In this document: piece by piece, positions 9,463 through 18,823 of the stretch
How the letters are laid out: each line of letters begins with the position of its first letter
Numbering within the stretch: the stretch's first letter is position 1
Assembly: GCA_028293285.1 (NCBI GenBank)
Contig: JAQGPC010000097.1
Span: forward strand, 1-37,959
Length of the DNA stretch: 37,959 nt
Origin: Pedosphaera sp.
GTDB lineage: Bacteria; Verrucomicrobiota; Verrucomicrobiia; Limisphaerales; Pedosphaeraceae
Direction: 5' to 3'
The notes under the pieces: generated by a model
The model's input: only the letters and a program-made list of their open reading frames with translations
Database searches by the model: none
What the model was told of the DNA's origin: nothing
Position numbers and translations under genes: made by a program

Positions 9463-12400
9463 ATGGCCAGCGCGCTTGAATTTATCCTGAATGGCCGGGC
9501 CGTCCGGGTCGAAAACTACTCTCCCAATACCACCCTGCTCGAATATCTCCGCGGCATCGGCCAAACCGGGTCGAAGGAAGGTTGCGCGGAGGGCGATTGC
9601 GGTGCCTGTTCAGTGGCCATCATTGACCGCGATGCCCAGGGAAAAACCTGTTATCGGGCGATCAATAGTTGCCTGGTGCCACTGCCGTTGATGGCGGGGC
9701 GCGAAGTGGTGACGGTGGAAGGAGTCGCCTGCGAGCAAAAGCTGCATCCGGTACAGCAAAAAATGGTGGAATGCCAGGGTTCGCAATGCGGTTATTGCAC
9801 GCCGGGATTTGTTGTCTCCCTCTTCGAAGGTTATTATCGGAATGATTTGCAGGAAGAATGGCAACTGGACGATCAACTTTGCGGGAATCTCTGCCGATGC
9901 ACTGGATATCGTCCGATTCGGGAAGCGGCCAAAGAAGCTTTTGCCCAACGCGGCGCGGTTGATGGGCAGGATGCGTTTGCCAATCGGCTCAAGCAGGGTG
10001 ACGCGAAACTTGGCGCGGCACAATACGAAGCTGATGGGGAAAAGTTTTTCCGGCCAACGTCGCTGGAGGATTTGCTCAAGTTGCTGAAAGAGCAACCGGA
10101 AGCGCGGATGGTCGCGGGTGCGACGGAATTGGGATTGGAGATAACGAAGCGGTATAAGAAGTTTTCCATACTGGTGTCGGTCGAGGCCGTGCCGGAATTG
10201 AAAGAGATTAAATCCACGGATTCCGAGTGGCATGTAGGGGCCGCCGTTACGTTGACACAGTTGGAAGAAGCATTGGGGAAGGAATATCCCGCGCTGGGAA
10301 AGATGCTTTGGGTTTTCGGTTCGCGACAGATTCGGAATCGTGCAACTCTCGGCGGTAATTTGATGACGGCATCGCCGATTGGCGACAGCGCGCCGGTGCT
10401 GCTGGCGTTGGAGGCCAAGGTGGTTATTGCATCGTTGCAGGGCGAGCGGGCCATCCCTTTGGAGCAATTTTTTATTTCATATCGCAAGACGGCGCTGCAG
10501 GCGGGAGAGGTTCTTAAAACCATCATTGTGCCACGCGGTGTGAAGGCCGGACTTACACGGAAATTTGAATGGTACAAAGTTTCCAAGCGGCGCGAGATGG
10601 ACATCAGCACCGTGGCGGCTTGCATGTTGGTGGATTTGGATGCGGAGGGAATTGTTCGGCATGCTCGGATGGCTTATGGCGGTGTGGCGGCGATGCCGTC
10701 GCGTGCAAAAAAAACCGAGCAGGTGCTGATTGGCAAAAAGTGGAGCGGGGAATTAATCCAAGCGGTGTTGCCGATTTTGGGAAGCGAATTCACTCCCATT
10801 TCCGATGTGCGCGGCGATGCGCGATATCGGCAGGGACTGATTACGAGTTTGTTGGAGAAGTTTTATGCGGACACCATTGACGAACAAAAAGTTGATTCAA
10901 TAAAGAATCATCGAAAGCTGGCTTCGACAATAGAGGCTACGGTCAAACGTCCTGACCCGCATGAAAGCGGGCACAAGCATGTCACGGGAGAGGCGATTTA
11001 TACGGATGACCAGACGCAAGGAATGTTGGAGGTCTGGCCGGTGTGTTCGCCGCATGCGCGTGCGAAGATTTTGAAACGTGATGCCACCGAAGCCCGCAAG
11101 ATGCCTGGCATCAAGGCGGTGTTGTTGGCGGAAGATATCCCGGGGCACAATGATGTCGGCGCGGTGAAGAAGGATGAGATTCTGTTGGCGGACTGCGAGG
11201 TTTCGTTTCATGGACATCCTGTGGCTTTGGTCGTCGGTGAATCGCAGGCGGCATGTCGGGCGGCGGCGGAAAAGGTGATAGTGGAATATGGACCGCTGGC
11301 AGCGGTGCTGACGTTGGAGCAAGCTGTGCGGGAAGGGAGTTTTCATAACGAACCAAATTTCATTCGTCGTGGCGAAGCGGAGCAGGCGTTGAAGGAAGCT
11401 CCGAAGACTTTGGAAGGCGAATTTGAATTTGGCGGGCAGGAGCATTTTTATTTGGAAACGCATGCGGCTTGGGCAGAGCGTGGCGAGGATGGTTCGTTGC
11501 ACGTAGTTTCTTCGACGCAACATCCCTCGGAAGTGCAAACAGTGATTTCGCATGTGTTGCATTTGCCGATCAATAAAGTAGTCGTGCAGAGTCCGCGCAT
11601 GGGCGGCGGGTTCGGCGGCAAGGAAACGCAGGCTAATACTCCGGCGGCATTGGCAGCGCTGGCAGCGTACAAAACCGGTCAGCCGGTGCGTGTGCGATTC
11701 AATCGCGACCAGGACATGATGCTCACGGGGCATCGGCATCCGTTCCTGGCACGATTCAAAGTGGGCTTCGATGCGGAAGGAATGTTGTTGGTGGTCAAGG
11801 CGCAGCTTTATTCCAATGGCGGATGGTCGCTGGACCTTTCGCAGGCGGTGACGGACCGCGCGTTGTTCCACATGGACAACAGTTATTATATTCCGCAGGT
11901 TGAAATTCAAGGACAAGTCGCGAAGACAAATCTTTCGTCGAACACCGCCTTTCGTGGATTCGGCGGGCCGCAGGGAATGCTGGTGATTGAAGAAATCATT
12001 GATCGCGTGGCGCGACAGGTGGGATTGCCGCCGGAGGTGGTGCGCGAGAAAAATTTGTATCGCGGCAAAGGCGAAACCAATACAACGCATTACGGCCAGG
12101 AGATTGAGGATAATCGCATTCAATTCATTTGGCAGGAATTGAAGAAGACGAGCGACCTTGTGAAACGGCGGGAAGAACTTAATCTTTGGAACGGGAAGAA
12201 TTCGCACCTGAAACGAGGTTTGACGATGACGCCGATGAAGTTCGGAATTTCGTTTACCGTGACTCATCTCAATCAGGCTGGTGCGCTGGTGCTGGTTTAC
12301 CAGGATGGCACGGTGCAGGTGAATCATGGCGGCACGGAAATGGGCCAGGGGATTCACACGAACATGATGACCATTGCCGCGAAGGAGCTTGGCATTAATA

Positions 12401-13287
12401 AAGAAAACATCCGGGTGATGCACACCAGCACGGACAAGGTGCCGAATACTTCAGCCACGGCGGCATCGAGCGGGTCGGATTTGAATGGCGCGGCGGTGAA
12501 GAATGCGTGTGAGATTATCCGGGGACGGATAGCGCCGGTGGCCGCGAAATTATTGAAAGAGAAATTGGGTCACACGCCCGCAACGGAAAATTTGATTTTT
12601 GCGGACGGTCTGGTCTGCGAACCAGGGCAGTTGCAAGTTACTGTTTCCATTTCTGAAGTATTGCGTGTTGCGTATATGGAACGGATCAGTCTTTCAGCTA
12701 CAGGCTACTATAAGACGCCGGATATTCATTGGGATCGCGTGAAAGGGCGAGGCAAGCCGTTTCATTATTTTGCGTATGGCGCGGCGGTGACTGAAGTGGA
12801 AGTGGATGGCTTTACCGGAATGACGCGGGTATTGCGCACGGATATTTTGCAGGATGTGGGAGATTCCATTAACGCAGGGATAAATCGCGGGCAAATTGAA
12901 GGCGGTTTTGTGCAGGGCATGGGCTGGCTTACCGGTGAGGAGTTGAAGTGGGATGACAAGGGCAGGTTGCTGACGCATTCACCGGACACATATAAAATTC
13001 CAGCCATTGGTGATATGCCACAGATTTTCAATGTCTCATTCTTGCAGAATGCGACGCAATCGAATGTGATTCACGGCAGCAAGGCCGTGGGCGAGCCGCC
13101 GTTGATGCTGGCGATTTCGGTGCGGGAAGCGATACGGGATGCAGTGGCAGCATTTGGCGCGCTGGGCGGGGAAGTGGCTTTGGGTTCGCCAGCGACTTGT
13201 GAGGCCATTTTTATGGCAATTCAGCGGCGGTTGGAGAAGAGGAATGGAGTCGCCCATATTGAAGCAAAGGCAGCGGCTTCAGTTTAG
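9463..13287 (+). CDS. xdh: Single-chain molybdopterin xanthine dehydrogenase
   Basis: 1274 residues, combining in one polypeptide what most bacteria split into two or three subunits. It oxidises hypoxanthine to xanthine and xanthine to urate. N-terminal plant-type [2Fe-2S] domain: Cys41, 46, 49, 70. Second helical [2Fe-2S] domain: Cys109, 112, 144, 146, with the spacing of bovine XDH. FAD domain about 190-470 with VAGATELGLEI and the ATLGGNLMTASPIGDSAP flavin motif. The molybdenum-cofactor part follows from about 490, with MGGGFGGKE, the AFRGFGGPQGM segment carrying the substrate-binding Arg, GGTEMGQG, and GSKAVGEPPLML with catalytic Glu1211. A GGGGGA element precedes the ATG. The gene is convergent with its maturation factor xdhC, whose end is 22 bp away. 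An aldehyde oxidase is possible from fold alone, but context favours XDH. Confidence 0.95.
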   Translation: MASALEFILNGRAVRVENYSPNTTLLEYLRGIGQTGSKEGCAEGDCGACSVAIIDRDAQGKTCYRAINSCLVPLPLMAGREVVTVEGVACEQKLHPVQQKMVECQGSQCGYCTPGFVVSLFEGYYRNDLQEEWQLDDQLCGNLCRCTGYRPIREAAKEAFAQRGAVDGQDAFANRLKQGDAKLGAAQYEADGEKFFRPTSLEDLLKLLKEQPEARMVAGATELGLEITKRYKKFSILVSVEAVPELKEIKSTDSEWHVGAAVTLTQLEEALGKEYPALGKMLWVFGSRQIRNRATLGGNLMTASPIGDSAPVLLALEAKVVIASLQGERAIPLEQFFISYRKTALQAGEVLKTIIVPRGVKAGLTRKFEWYKVSKRREMDISTVAACMLVDLDAEGIVRHARMAYGGVAAMPSRAKKTEQVLIGKKWSGELIQAVLPILGSEFTPISDVRGDARYRQGLITSLLEKFYADTIDEQKVDSIKNHRKLASTIEATVKRPDPHESGHKHVTGEAIYTDDQTQGMLEVWPVCSPHARAKILKRDATEARKMPGIKAVLLAEDIPGHNDVGAVKKDEILLADCEVSFHGHPVALVVGESQAACRAAAEKVIVEYGPLAAVLTLEQAVREGSFHNEPNFIRRGEAEQALKEAPKTLEGEFEFGGQEHFYLETHAAWAERGEDGSLHVVSSTQHPSEVQTVISHVLHLPINKVVVQSPRMGGGFGGKETQANTPAALAALAAYKTGQPVRVRFNRDQDMMLTGHRHPFLARFKVGFDAEGMLLVVKAQLYSNGGWSLDLSQAVTDRALFHMDNSYYIPQVEIQGQVAKTNLSSNTAFRGFGGPQGMLVIEEIIDRVARQVGLPPEVVREKNLYRGKGETNTTHYGQEIEDNRIQFIWQELKKTSDLVKRREELNLWNGKNSHLKRGLTMTPMKFGISFTVTHLNQAGALVLVYQDGTVQVNHGGTEMGQGIHTNMMTIAAKELGINKENIRVMHTSTDKVPNTSATAASSGSDLNGAAVKNACEIIRGRIAPVAAKLLKEKLGHTPATENLIFADGLVCEPGQLQVTVSISEVLRVAYMERISLSATGYYKTPDIHWDRVKGRGKPFHYFAYGAAVTEVEVDGFTGMTRVLRTDILQDVGDSINAGINRGQIEGGFVQGMGWLTGEELKWDDKGRLLTHSPDTYKIPAIGDMPQIFNVSFLQNATQSNVIHGSKAVGEPPLMLAISVREAIRDAVAAFGALGGEVALGSPATCEAIFMAIQRRLEKRNGVAHIEAKAAASV

Positions 13288-13309
13288 AATCTGGGCGACA
13301 GAATGTGGG

Positions 13310-14293
13310 TCAACCCTCGCTAACCAGTTCACTGCGTGCGGCGGGTGAACCTTTCTTTTCGTAAACGAGTTCCGCCCGTTTCTGGATGAACTGGCCCATG
13401 ATGCTGACGGCGATTTCCTGCACGCTTTGAGATTTGATGGGGATGCCTACAGGGCAGGCGACGCTTTGGAGTTGTTCCGACGTGGCGATTTTTTCCTCAA
13501 TGAAATGCTCGAAGATGGTGCGGGCTTTGCGCGAGCTGCCGATCATACCGAGAAACAAGAACTGCTTCTGAATCCAATCTTTCAACACAAGCGCATCGTG
13601 ACGATGGCCGCGCGTGACAATTAGACCGAAGCTGGGAGTGGCTGGTAATGGCGCGGCGAGTAACTTTTCCCACGCGTCAACCTGCAAAGAAATTTCTGGC
13701 GGGAAATAATGGTGGTTCGCGAGCGCGGGACGGTCATCGAAGACGGTGACACTAAAGTCCAACTGGGCGGCAAGTGGGGCGACGGCTTGGGCGATATGAC
13801 CGGCACCGGCGATCCAGAGCGAGCAGGGGGGCGTGATAGTTTCGAGGTAAAGGAATTCTGAGTCAGGCGAAACGCTTGAATTATTTTCGATTTTGGCGAT
13901 GGAGAAGTCTTTTTTAATGCCCCAAGTGAGCGTGGACTTTCGTTCGACCAGTTCATTCCAGAAATCAACTCCAGCAGCAGTGGCATCGGGGATGATGAGA
14001 CCGGAAACTTTTCCGCCGCAGATGAGGCCGTCGTCCCAACCGAAGTCGTGGTCGAGAAGGAGATCGAAGGTGGAAGGTTGATTGGTTTGCAGAGATTGGA
14101 TGGCACGATGCTGGATTTCCGCTTCGAGACAACCACCGCCCAAGGTGCCTTTGATGCGGGCATCGGAGTAAAAGAGCGCTTTGGCGCCGACCTTTTGCGG
14201 ACTGGAACCTTTCACGCCGGAAATGAGGCCGAGCGCGACGCGTTCACCGGCGTGAGCCGCATCGGCAAGGGCTTGGAAAACGATGTTCTTCAT
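13310..14293 (-). CDS. xdhC: Xanthine dehydrogenase accessory protein XdhC
   Basis: 327 residues. XdhC binds molybdenum cofactor, promotes its sulfuration and inserts it into xanthine dehydrogenase. The N-terminal XdhC/CoxI domain (about 1-100) shows SGVKGSSPQKVGAKAL and GTLGGGCLEAEI, with the Cys of the GGGC motif. The C-terminal Rossmann domain (about 155-300) shows GAGHIAQAVAPLAAQL followed by VFDDRPALAN, and VTRGHRHDALVLK. It faces xdh tail to tail and is divergent from the purine permease. Placement next to a molybdenum hydroxylase is the normal context for this family. Confidence 0.94.
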   Translation of the reverse strand: MKNIVFQALADAAHAGERVALGLISGVKGSSPQKVGAKALFYSDARIKGTLGGGCLEAEIQHRAIQSLQTNQPSTFDLLLDHDFGWDDGLICGGKVSGLIIPDATAAGVDFWNELVERKSTLTWGIKKDFSIAKIENNSSVSPDSEFLYLETITPPCSLWIAGAGHIAQAVAPLAAQLDFSVTVFDDRPALANHHYFPPEISLQVDAWEKLLAAPLPATPSFGLIVTRGHRHDALVLKDWIQKQFLFLGMIGSSRKARTIFEHFIEEKIATSEQLQSVACPVGIPIKSQSVQEIAVSIMGQFIQKRAELVYEKKGSPAARSELVSEG

Positions 14294-14411
14294 TGCTGCG
14301 CCGGTAATCTGCTTGTTTGTCGGCTCAAACTATTTATCAATTAAGGACCGTTGCGTAAGGATAGGTTGCGCGGCGGAATACAGCAAGCACACGGAAACTC
14401 AGAACCTGACT
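14294..14411. promoter_or_regulatory. Divergent intergenic region xdhC / purine permease
   Basis: A 118-bp stretch between the start codons of the divergently transcribed xdhC and the AzgA-type permease. It must hold promoters for both unless xdhC is transcribed from further upstream. I could not identify a convincing -35/-10 pair or operator by eye. A frame is open upstream of the permease ATG, but it lacks family similarity. Confidence 0.4.
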
Positions 14412-15827
14412 ATGCTTGAACGATTTTTTCGACTTTCAGAAAATGGAACCACGGTGCGGATCGAGTTGCTCGCCGGGCTGACCACGTTCCTGACGATGGC
14501 TTATATCATCGTCGTGCAACCGGCGGTGTTATCGGGCGCGATGTTCGGGATGAAGACGGGGATGGACATTGGCGCGATCACGACGGCGACATGCCTCTCG
14601 GCTGCGCTGGCGACAGCCATCATGGCGTTGTATGCGCGGTATCCCATCGCACAAGCGCCGGGGATGGGGCAGAACTTCTTTTTTGTTTTTTCGGCGGTGC
14701 CCGCAGCAGTGGCGGCAGGTTACGCGAATGGATGGCAAGTGGCGCTCGGGGCGGTGTTCATTTCTGGTGTGCTGTTCCTGATCATGTCGTTGTTTGGGCT
14801 GCGGCAAATGATCTTTGATGCGGTCAGCCCCAGTTTGAAGAATGGGATTGCGGTTGGGATTGGATTGTTCATTGCGTTCATTGGATTGCAAAACACGGGG
14901 TTGATTTTGAAAGACCCCGGCACGGCGGTAAAAATGAACGTCCACTTTGCCTCGCCGGACCTGGTGGTATTCTTCTTCGGGCTTTTGCTGACAGCGGTGC
15001 TGCATGTGAGAAAGGTGCGAGGCTCGATTTTGTGGGGAATTGTCGGAGCAACACTTTTGGCAGTTATACTGAAATTGTTTTTGCCGCAACTGCCTCAAAG
15101 CATTGCCGGCTCGCCGCTGGTCACGGAATCGATGTTGAGCAAGCGGTTTGAGTTTGCGAAGGGCTTTATGTCCGCACCGCCATCGCTCGCACCCACGTTC
15201 ATGAAGATGGATATTGTCCATGCATTGTCCGCGCCGATGCTGCCGTTCGTTTTCGTGTTTTTGTTCATGCTGGTATTTGATGCGATTGGGACATTGATCG
15301 GCGTGGCGGAACAGGCGGGCTTTATCAAAGACAACAAATTGCCGCGCGCGAAGGAAGCGATGTTGTCTGATGCCGTGGGCACGGTGGCGGGTGCGGCGTT
15401 GGGGACGAGCACGGTGACGAGTTTTATCGAGAGCGCAGCGGGAGTGGAGCAGGGTGGTCGAACCGGACTGACGGGCCTTACGACAGCCGTGTTATTTCTG
15501 CTGGCGCTGTTCTTTAGTCCGCTGATTGCAATGATTGGGAGTTATCCGGCCATCACTGCGCCAGCGTTGGTGATTGTGGGTGCGATGATGTGCCAGAACG
15601 TGGGAAAGATTGACTGGAGGGATTACAGTGAATCGGTGCCGGCCTTTTTGACGATGATCGGAATTCCACTTTCCTATTCCATAGCCGATGGCATGGCTTT
15701 GGGATTCATCAGCTATCCAATCATCAAATTATTCAGCGGACGCGGAAGCGAGGTACGCTGGTTGACCTACACCCTGGCAATCGTGTTACTCGCCTATTTT
15801 ATTTTAATTCGCAGCCGGATGGGATGA
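14412..15827 (+). CDS. Purine base permease, NCS2 / AzgA family
   Basis: 471 residues from the ATG at 14412. The frame is open 43 codons further upstream, but that stretch overlaps the xdhC start and is not family-like, so the shorter start is chosen. It is a polytopic inner-membrane protein with about 12-14 hydrophobic segments. N-terminal RIELLAGLTTFLTMAYIIVVQP and APGMGQNFFFVFS are hallmarks of the AzgA-like branch of nucleobase:cation symporters, which import adenine, guanine and hypoxanthine. Other conserved blocks are LKNGIAVGIGLFIAFIGLQ and DAIGTLIGVAEQAG. The GTSTVTSFIESAAGVEQGGRTGLT segment contains the substrate-site motif of the family. Purine bases rather than uracil or xanthine/urate are the likely cargo, matching the xanthine dehydrogenase and adenine deaminase nearby. 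Confidence 0.93.
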   Translation: MLERFFRLSENGTTVRIELLAGLTTFLTMAYIIVVQPAVLSGAMFGMKTGMDIGAITTATCLSAALATAIMALYARYPIAQAPGMGQNFFFVFSAVPAAVAAGYANGWQVALGAVFISGVLFLIMSLFGLRQMIFDAVSPSLKNGIAVGIGLFIAFIGLQNTGLILKDPGTAVKMNVHFASPDLVVFFFGLLLTAVLHVRKVRGSILWGIVGATLLAVILKLFLPQLPQSIAGSPLVTESMLSKRFEFAKGFMSAPPSLAPTFMKMDIVHALSAPMLPFVFVFLFMLVFDAIGTLIGVAEQAGFIKDNKLPRAKEAMLSDAVGTVAGAALGTSTVTSFIESAAGVEQGGRTGLTGLTTAVLFLLALFFSPLIAMIGSYPAITAPALVIVGAMMCQNVGKIDWRDYSESVPAFLTMIGIPLSYSIADGMALGFISYPIIKLFSGRGSEVRWLTYTLAIVLLAYFILIRSRMG

Positions 15828-15835
15828 AGGCAGGT

Positions 15836-18412
15836 TCAATCACGCTTCTGGAGGGCCACCATGTAGGCAGCATCGGGGAGTTCGAGCCAGAATGTGCTGC
15901 CGGCTCCAGGTTGGGATTCCAAGCCGACACGTCCGCCCATGCGTTCCAGGCTCTTCGCCACAATCGCCAAGCCAATGCCGGTGCCGGGATAATCTTCCGG
16001 CGGATGGAGCCGTTCGAAAACACGGAAGACACGTTGGTGATGTTCCGGTTCGATGCCAATACCATTATCCTGAATGGAGAGCCGGAGTGTCTCGGCTTTC
16101 GATTCAGACCAGATGTTCAGAGTCGGAGTGACACCCGCCGGGACATATTTCAAAGCATTGGAGAGCAAGTTAACGAGCACCTGTCCGAGCAATGTTTCAT
16201 TGGCCCAGACAGGGGGTAATGGTGTTTGGAGGCGTATGGTTGCGCTTTTGGCCTGGATTTCCTCTTCCAATAATTCCAGCGTAAAACGCAAAAGCTTTTC
16301 CAAATCAACCTGACGACGCGGAACGCTTACATGGCCGAGGCGTCCGAACGCCAGCAGATCGCGAATAAGACCGTCCATGCGTCCGGCAGAAGCCACGATG
16401 CGCTCGGCGAAATTCTTTCCTTCCGCATCAAATTGCGGAGCATATTCCTCGAGCAACAAGGTGGTCAGCCCTTCCATGGCTCGCAGCGGGGCGCGCAGAT
16501 CGTGAGCAACGTGATAAAGCACATCCTCCAGAGATTGCAGACTTTCCTGCAAATGGGCAGTACGTTCCTGAACTCGTTTTTCCAGGTCCTCCGCGTGATG
16601 GCGAAGTTTTTCTTGGACTTCCTCCAGCGCGAACGTGATCCGCTTTTGTTCATCAATATCCGTGGAACTGCCAAACCAGCGAGCAATGTGCCCCTGTTCA
16701 TCCCTTACCGGCACGGACTTTATCAAATGCCAGCGGTATTCCCCGGTCTTGCCATTCTTGAACTGGTACTCAGCTTGAAAAGGCTTCCCTGATTTGACTG
16801 ACGCATACCAGCCTTTCCGGCACTCTTCGAAGTCCTCAGGTGTAAGCGCCCCTTTCCAACCGTCTGGTGCAAGCGATTCCTCCCAGGTCAAACCGCTGTA
16901 ATCGAACCAGCGTTTATTATAATAATCAAGATAACCATCCGGCCGCGCGGCCCAGATGATTTGGGGCATCGAGTCCGCCAGTTCGCGGAACCGCTGCTCG
17001 CTCCGGCCCAACTGTTCCTCGAACCTTTTTCGCTGAATTGCAGCGGCCAGCACATTCGCCACTGATTGAAGAAAGGTGATATCGTCCGGTGAGAACTTTC
17101 GCAATTGCGACGAGCAGGCACCCAGCACGCCGTAGGGATGATCGTCATCCGAACCCCGAATGATGACCGTGATGGAACTCTGGACATCGTGCTCCTTGAG
17201 CAGGTCCAAAACTTTAAACCGTGTCTCCCGCGGTATGTCATCCGCAATGACCGGCTGGCCGGAAGCCAGCGTATGTCCAGCCTGAGATTCGTTTCCCGTG
17301 GGCACAAGAGCATGGCCAACCTTGCCGGGTTTCCAGCCAATACCCGCCCGCAACAGCATCTGTTTGTCCCCGGACAACAGTTCCAACACTCGAACTAATT
17401 CAATCTTCAGCCCCTGGGTCACCAAGGCCATCGCCTCATCCATCAAAGTTTGTTCATCGTCCCCGGCCAAAGCCGTCTGGCCCAATTGCGCCACCGCCGC
17501 CTGTTGTTGCAGGCGCGCTTTCAACTGTTCCTGCACCCGCTTGCTCTTCGTCGTCTCCGTCACCGCGGCATTAATCCCCAACACCTCCCCCTCCGCGTTC
17601 AGCACCGGATTATAACTCGCCAGCCAAAAACGTTCCACGCCCGGCGCGCTGGCGGTCTGCCCGCGCACCTCGAGGTTTTCCACTCCCCTGCGGGTAGCGA
17701 TGATCTGCCGCATCATCGGCTCCAACACCTCCGCCAAATGCGGCACGATGTCCCGCAAATGGCGGCCAATATGCCCGGCCACCGCCACGCCATTCATCGC
17801 CGCCAATTGTTCGTTGATCTTCACGTAGCGCAAATCCCGGTCGAAAAAAGCGAGACCAATCGGCGCCTGTTGATAAATCGTTTGCAACTCGGAAAATTGG
17901 CGCTGGATAATTTGCTCATTCGCCTGCAAGGCCCGTTCCGCCCGTTTGCATTCGCTCAAGTCCCGTGCCATGCCGATCCGCGCGTCCCGGCCGTTGAACG
18001 TCGTGCGACTGCAATAAACCTCTACGTCAAAAATTGTGCCATCCTTCTTCCGGTGTTTCCATTCACCGGCGGGAGAAGCCAGCGTGAACGAATCCCGCTG
18101 ATCCGTCGCTGCCAGCGCATCCAGGAACGGCGCGACAAATTCCGGTGGCCGAACCTCCAACAACGTCATCCCCAGAAATTCCTCCCGCGAAAAACCGTAC
18201 AACCGGATCGTCGCCTGATTGACGGCTAAAAAATTCAACGTCTCGCGATCAAACACCCACATCGGTTGCGGATTTTGCTCGAAGAGCAGCGCGTATTCGT
18301 TATCATGACTCGTGTGCGCGAAGCCGGACGCGGCGGTCGGGGGGGCAACTTGTCGGTATTGCGGCCGGTTCTGGCGAAAACCGGTTTGGGCGGCGACTCG
18401 GCGATGCATCAT
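15836..18412 (-). CDS. Multi-PAS/GAF sensor histidine kinase (orphan)
   Basis: 858 residues, no membrane segment or signal peptide, so cytosolic. Order: PAS (about 40-160, starting at EYALLFEQNPQPMWVFD), PAS (about 170-290, QAPIGLAFFDRDLRYVKIN), GAF (about 305-445), PAS/PAC (about 455-585, DSMPQIIWAARPDGYLDYYN), coiled coil, HisKA with phospho-acceptor His637 in YHVAHDLRAPLRAM, then HATPase_c with N-box NLLSNALKYV (about 748), DNGIGI and GTGIGLAI. The phytochrome-like HisKA sequence resembles kinases that signal through separate receiver proteins. No response regulator is adjacent, so it is an orphan. It is tail to tail with the purine permease (8 bp apart) and divergent from adenine deaminase. 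A role in sensing purine or redox state is only a guess from position. ATG codons at 18412 and 18409 are both possible starts. Confidence 0.93.
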   Translation of the reverse strand: MMHRRVAAQTGFRQNRPQYRQVAPPTAASGFAHTSHDNEYALLFEQNPQPMWVFDRETLNFLAVNQATIRLYGFSREEFLGMTLLEVRPPEFVAPFLDALAATDQRDSFTLASPAGEWKHRKKDGTIFDVEVYCSRTTFNGRDARIGMARDLSECKRAERALQANEQIIQRQFSELQTIYQQAPIGLAFFDRDLRYVKINEQLAAMNGVAVAGHIGRHLRDIVPHLAEVLEPMMRQIIATRRGVENLEVRGQTASAPGVERFWLASYNPVLNAEGEVLGINAAVTETTKSKRVQEQLKARLQQQAAVAQLGQTALAGDDEQTLMDEAMALVTQGLKIELVRVLELLSGDKQMLLRAGIGWKPGKVGHALVPTGNESQAGHTLASGQPVIADDIPRETRFKVLDLLKEHDVQSSITVIIRGSDDDHPYGVLGACSSQLRKFSPDDITFLQSVANVLAAAIQRKRFEEQLGRSEQRFRELADSMPQIIWAARPDGYLDYYNKRWFDYSGLTWEESLAPDGWKGALTPEDFEECRKGWYASVKSGKPFQAEYQFKNGKTGEYRWHLIKSVPVRDEQGHIARWFGSSTDIDEQKRITFALEEVQEKLRHHAEDLEKRVQERTAHLQESLQSLEDVLYHVAHDLRAPLRAMEGLTTLLLEEYAPQFDAEGKNFAERIVASAGRMDGLIRDLLAFGRLGHVSVPRRQVDLEKLLRFTLELLEEEIQAKSATIRLQTPLPPVWANETLLGQVLVNLLSNALKYVPAGVTPTLNIWSESKAETLRLSIQDNGIGIEPEHHQRVFRVFERLHPPEDYPGTGIGLAIVAKSLERMGGRVGLESQPGAGSTFWLELPDAAYMVALQKRD

Positions 18413-18823
18413 TCAAATTTCGAATTGCGGGGACAGTTATTCCCTCATTACCGGCCATCTGGCAGAGGTAATTATTTAAAATTCCCAAAACAGTTTTCAC
18501 CAACCCTTTTCCCCGCGCAAGGGCACGCCGCGAGTTTCCTTTCCTCCCGGAACATTGTTGAAAGTCCCGGGACTTTCCTCGGAAGGGAGGAAGATTCCCG
18601 AACCTCTGGGAATGACTCCCTCTCTGACTGGTGAAAAGGGGCGGTTTTAAATGCCAGCCTCATTGGCATAAGTTGTTTGTGATGAATTCACTGCAAAAGG
18701 GGAGGAAAGGGCGTTTTTCACCGAAAAGGGCGGGCGTGAGTAGATGGGAGGGGTCGGTTTGTGATTGGTATTGGGTAATTAAGGTTTTTGTGCTAAGAAG
18801 AAACATTCAGAGAGGGATTATTT
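18413..18823. promoter_or_regulatory. Structured divergent intergenic region, histidine kinase / adenine deaminase
   Basis: About 410 bp without a credible gene. It holds a perfect palindrome GAAAGTCCCGGGACTTTC (18560-18577). This is nested inside a further inverted repeat, TTCCTCCC (18541-18548) with GGGAGGAA (18585-18592). A small stem follows, ATGCCA (18651-18656) / TGGCAT (18664-18669). The palindrome is a candidate operator or the core of a large hairpin. It lies about 250 bp from the ade start and about 150 bp from the kinase start. No purine-riboswitch-like core was seen. Confidence 0.45.

Noticed and set aside
10897..12423. A 508-codon open frame on the minus strand inside xdh
   Set aside because: It is antisense to a gene with intact catalytic motifs. 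The translation is rich in His/Arg/Gln with no domain signal, as expected for a shadow frame.
14283..14411. Longer start for the purine permease
   Set aside because: The extra 43 residues overlap the xdhC start codon and do not resemble AzgA N-termini. The family begins at MLERFFRLSENG.
17450..18229. A 259-codon plus-strand frame antisense to the histidine kinase
   Set aside because: The kinase domains on the minus strand are unmistakable. This frame has an Arg/Pro/His-biased composition and no motifs.
18660..18685. Sigma-54 promoter (TGGCAT...TTTGT)
   Set aside because: The spacing and the -12 element do not fit the consensus.
18413..18823. Purine riboswitch upstream of adenine deaminase
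   Set aside because: I looked for the conserved purine-aptamer core and loop-loop pairing and did not find them. Only palindromes are present.
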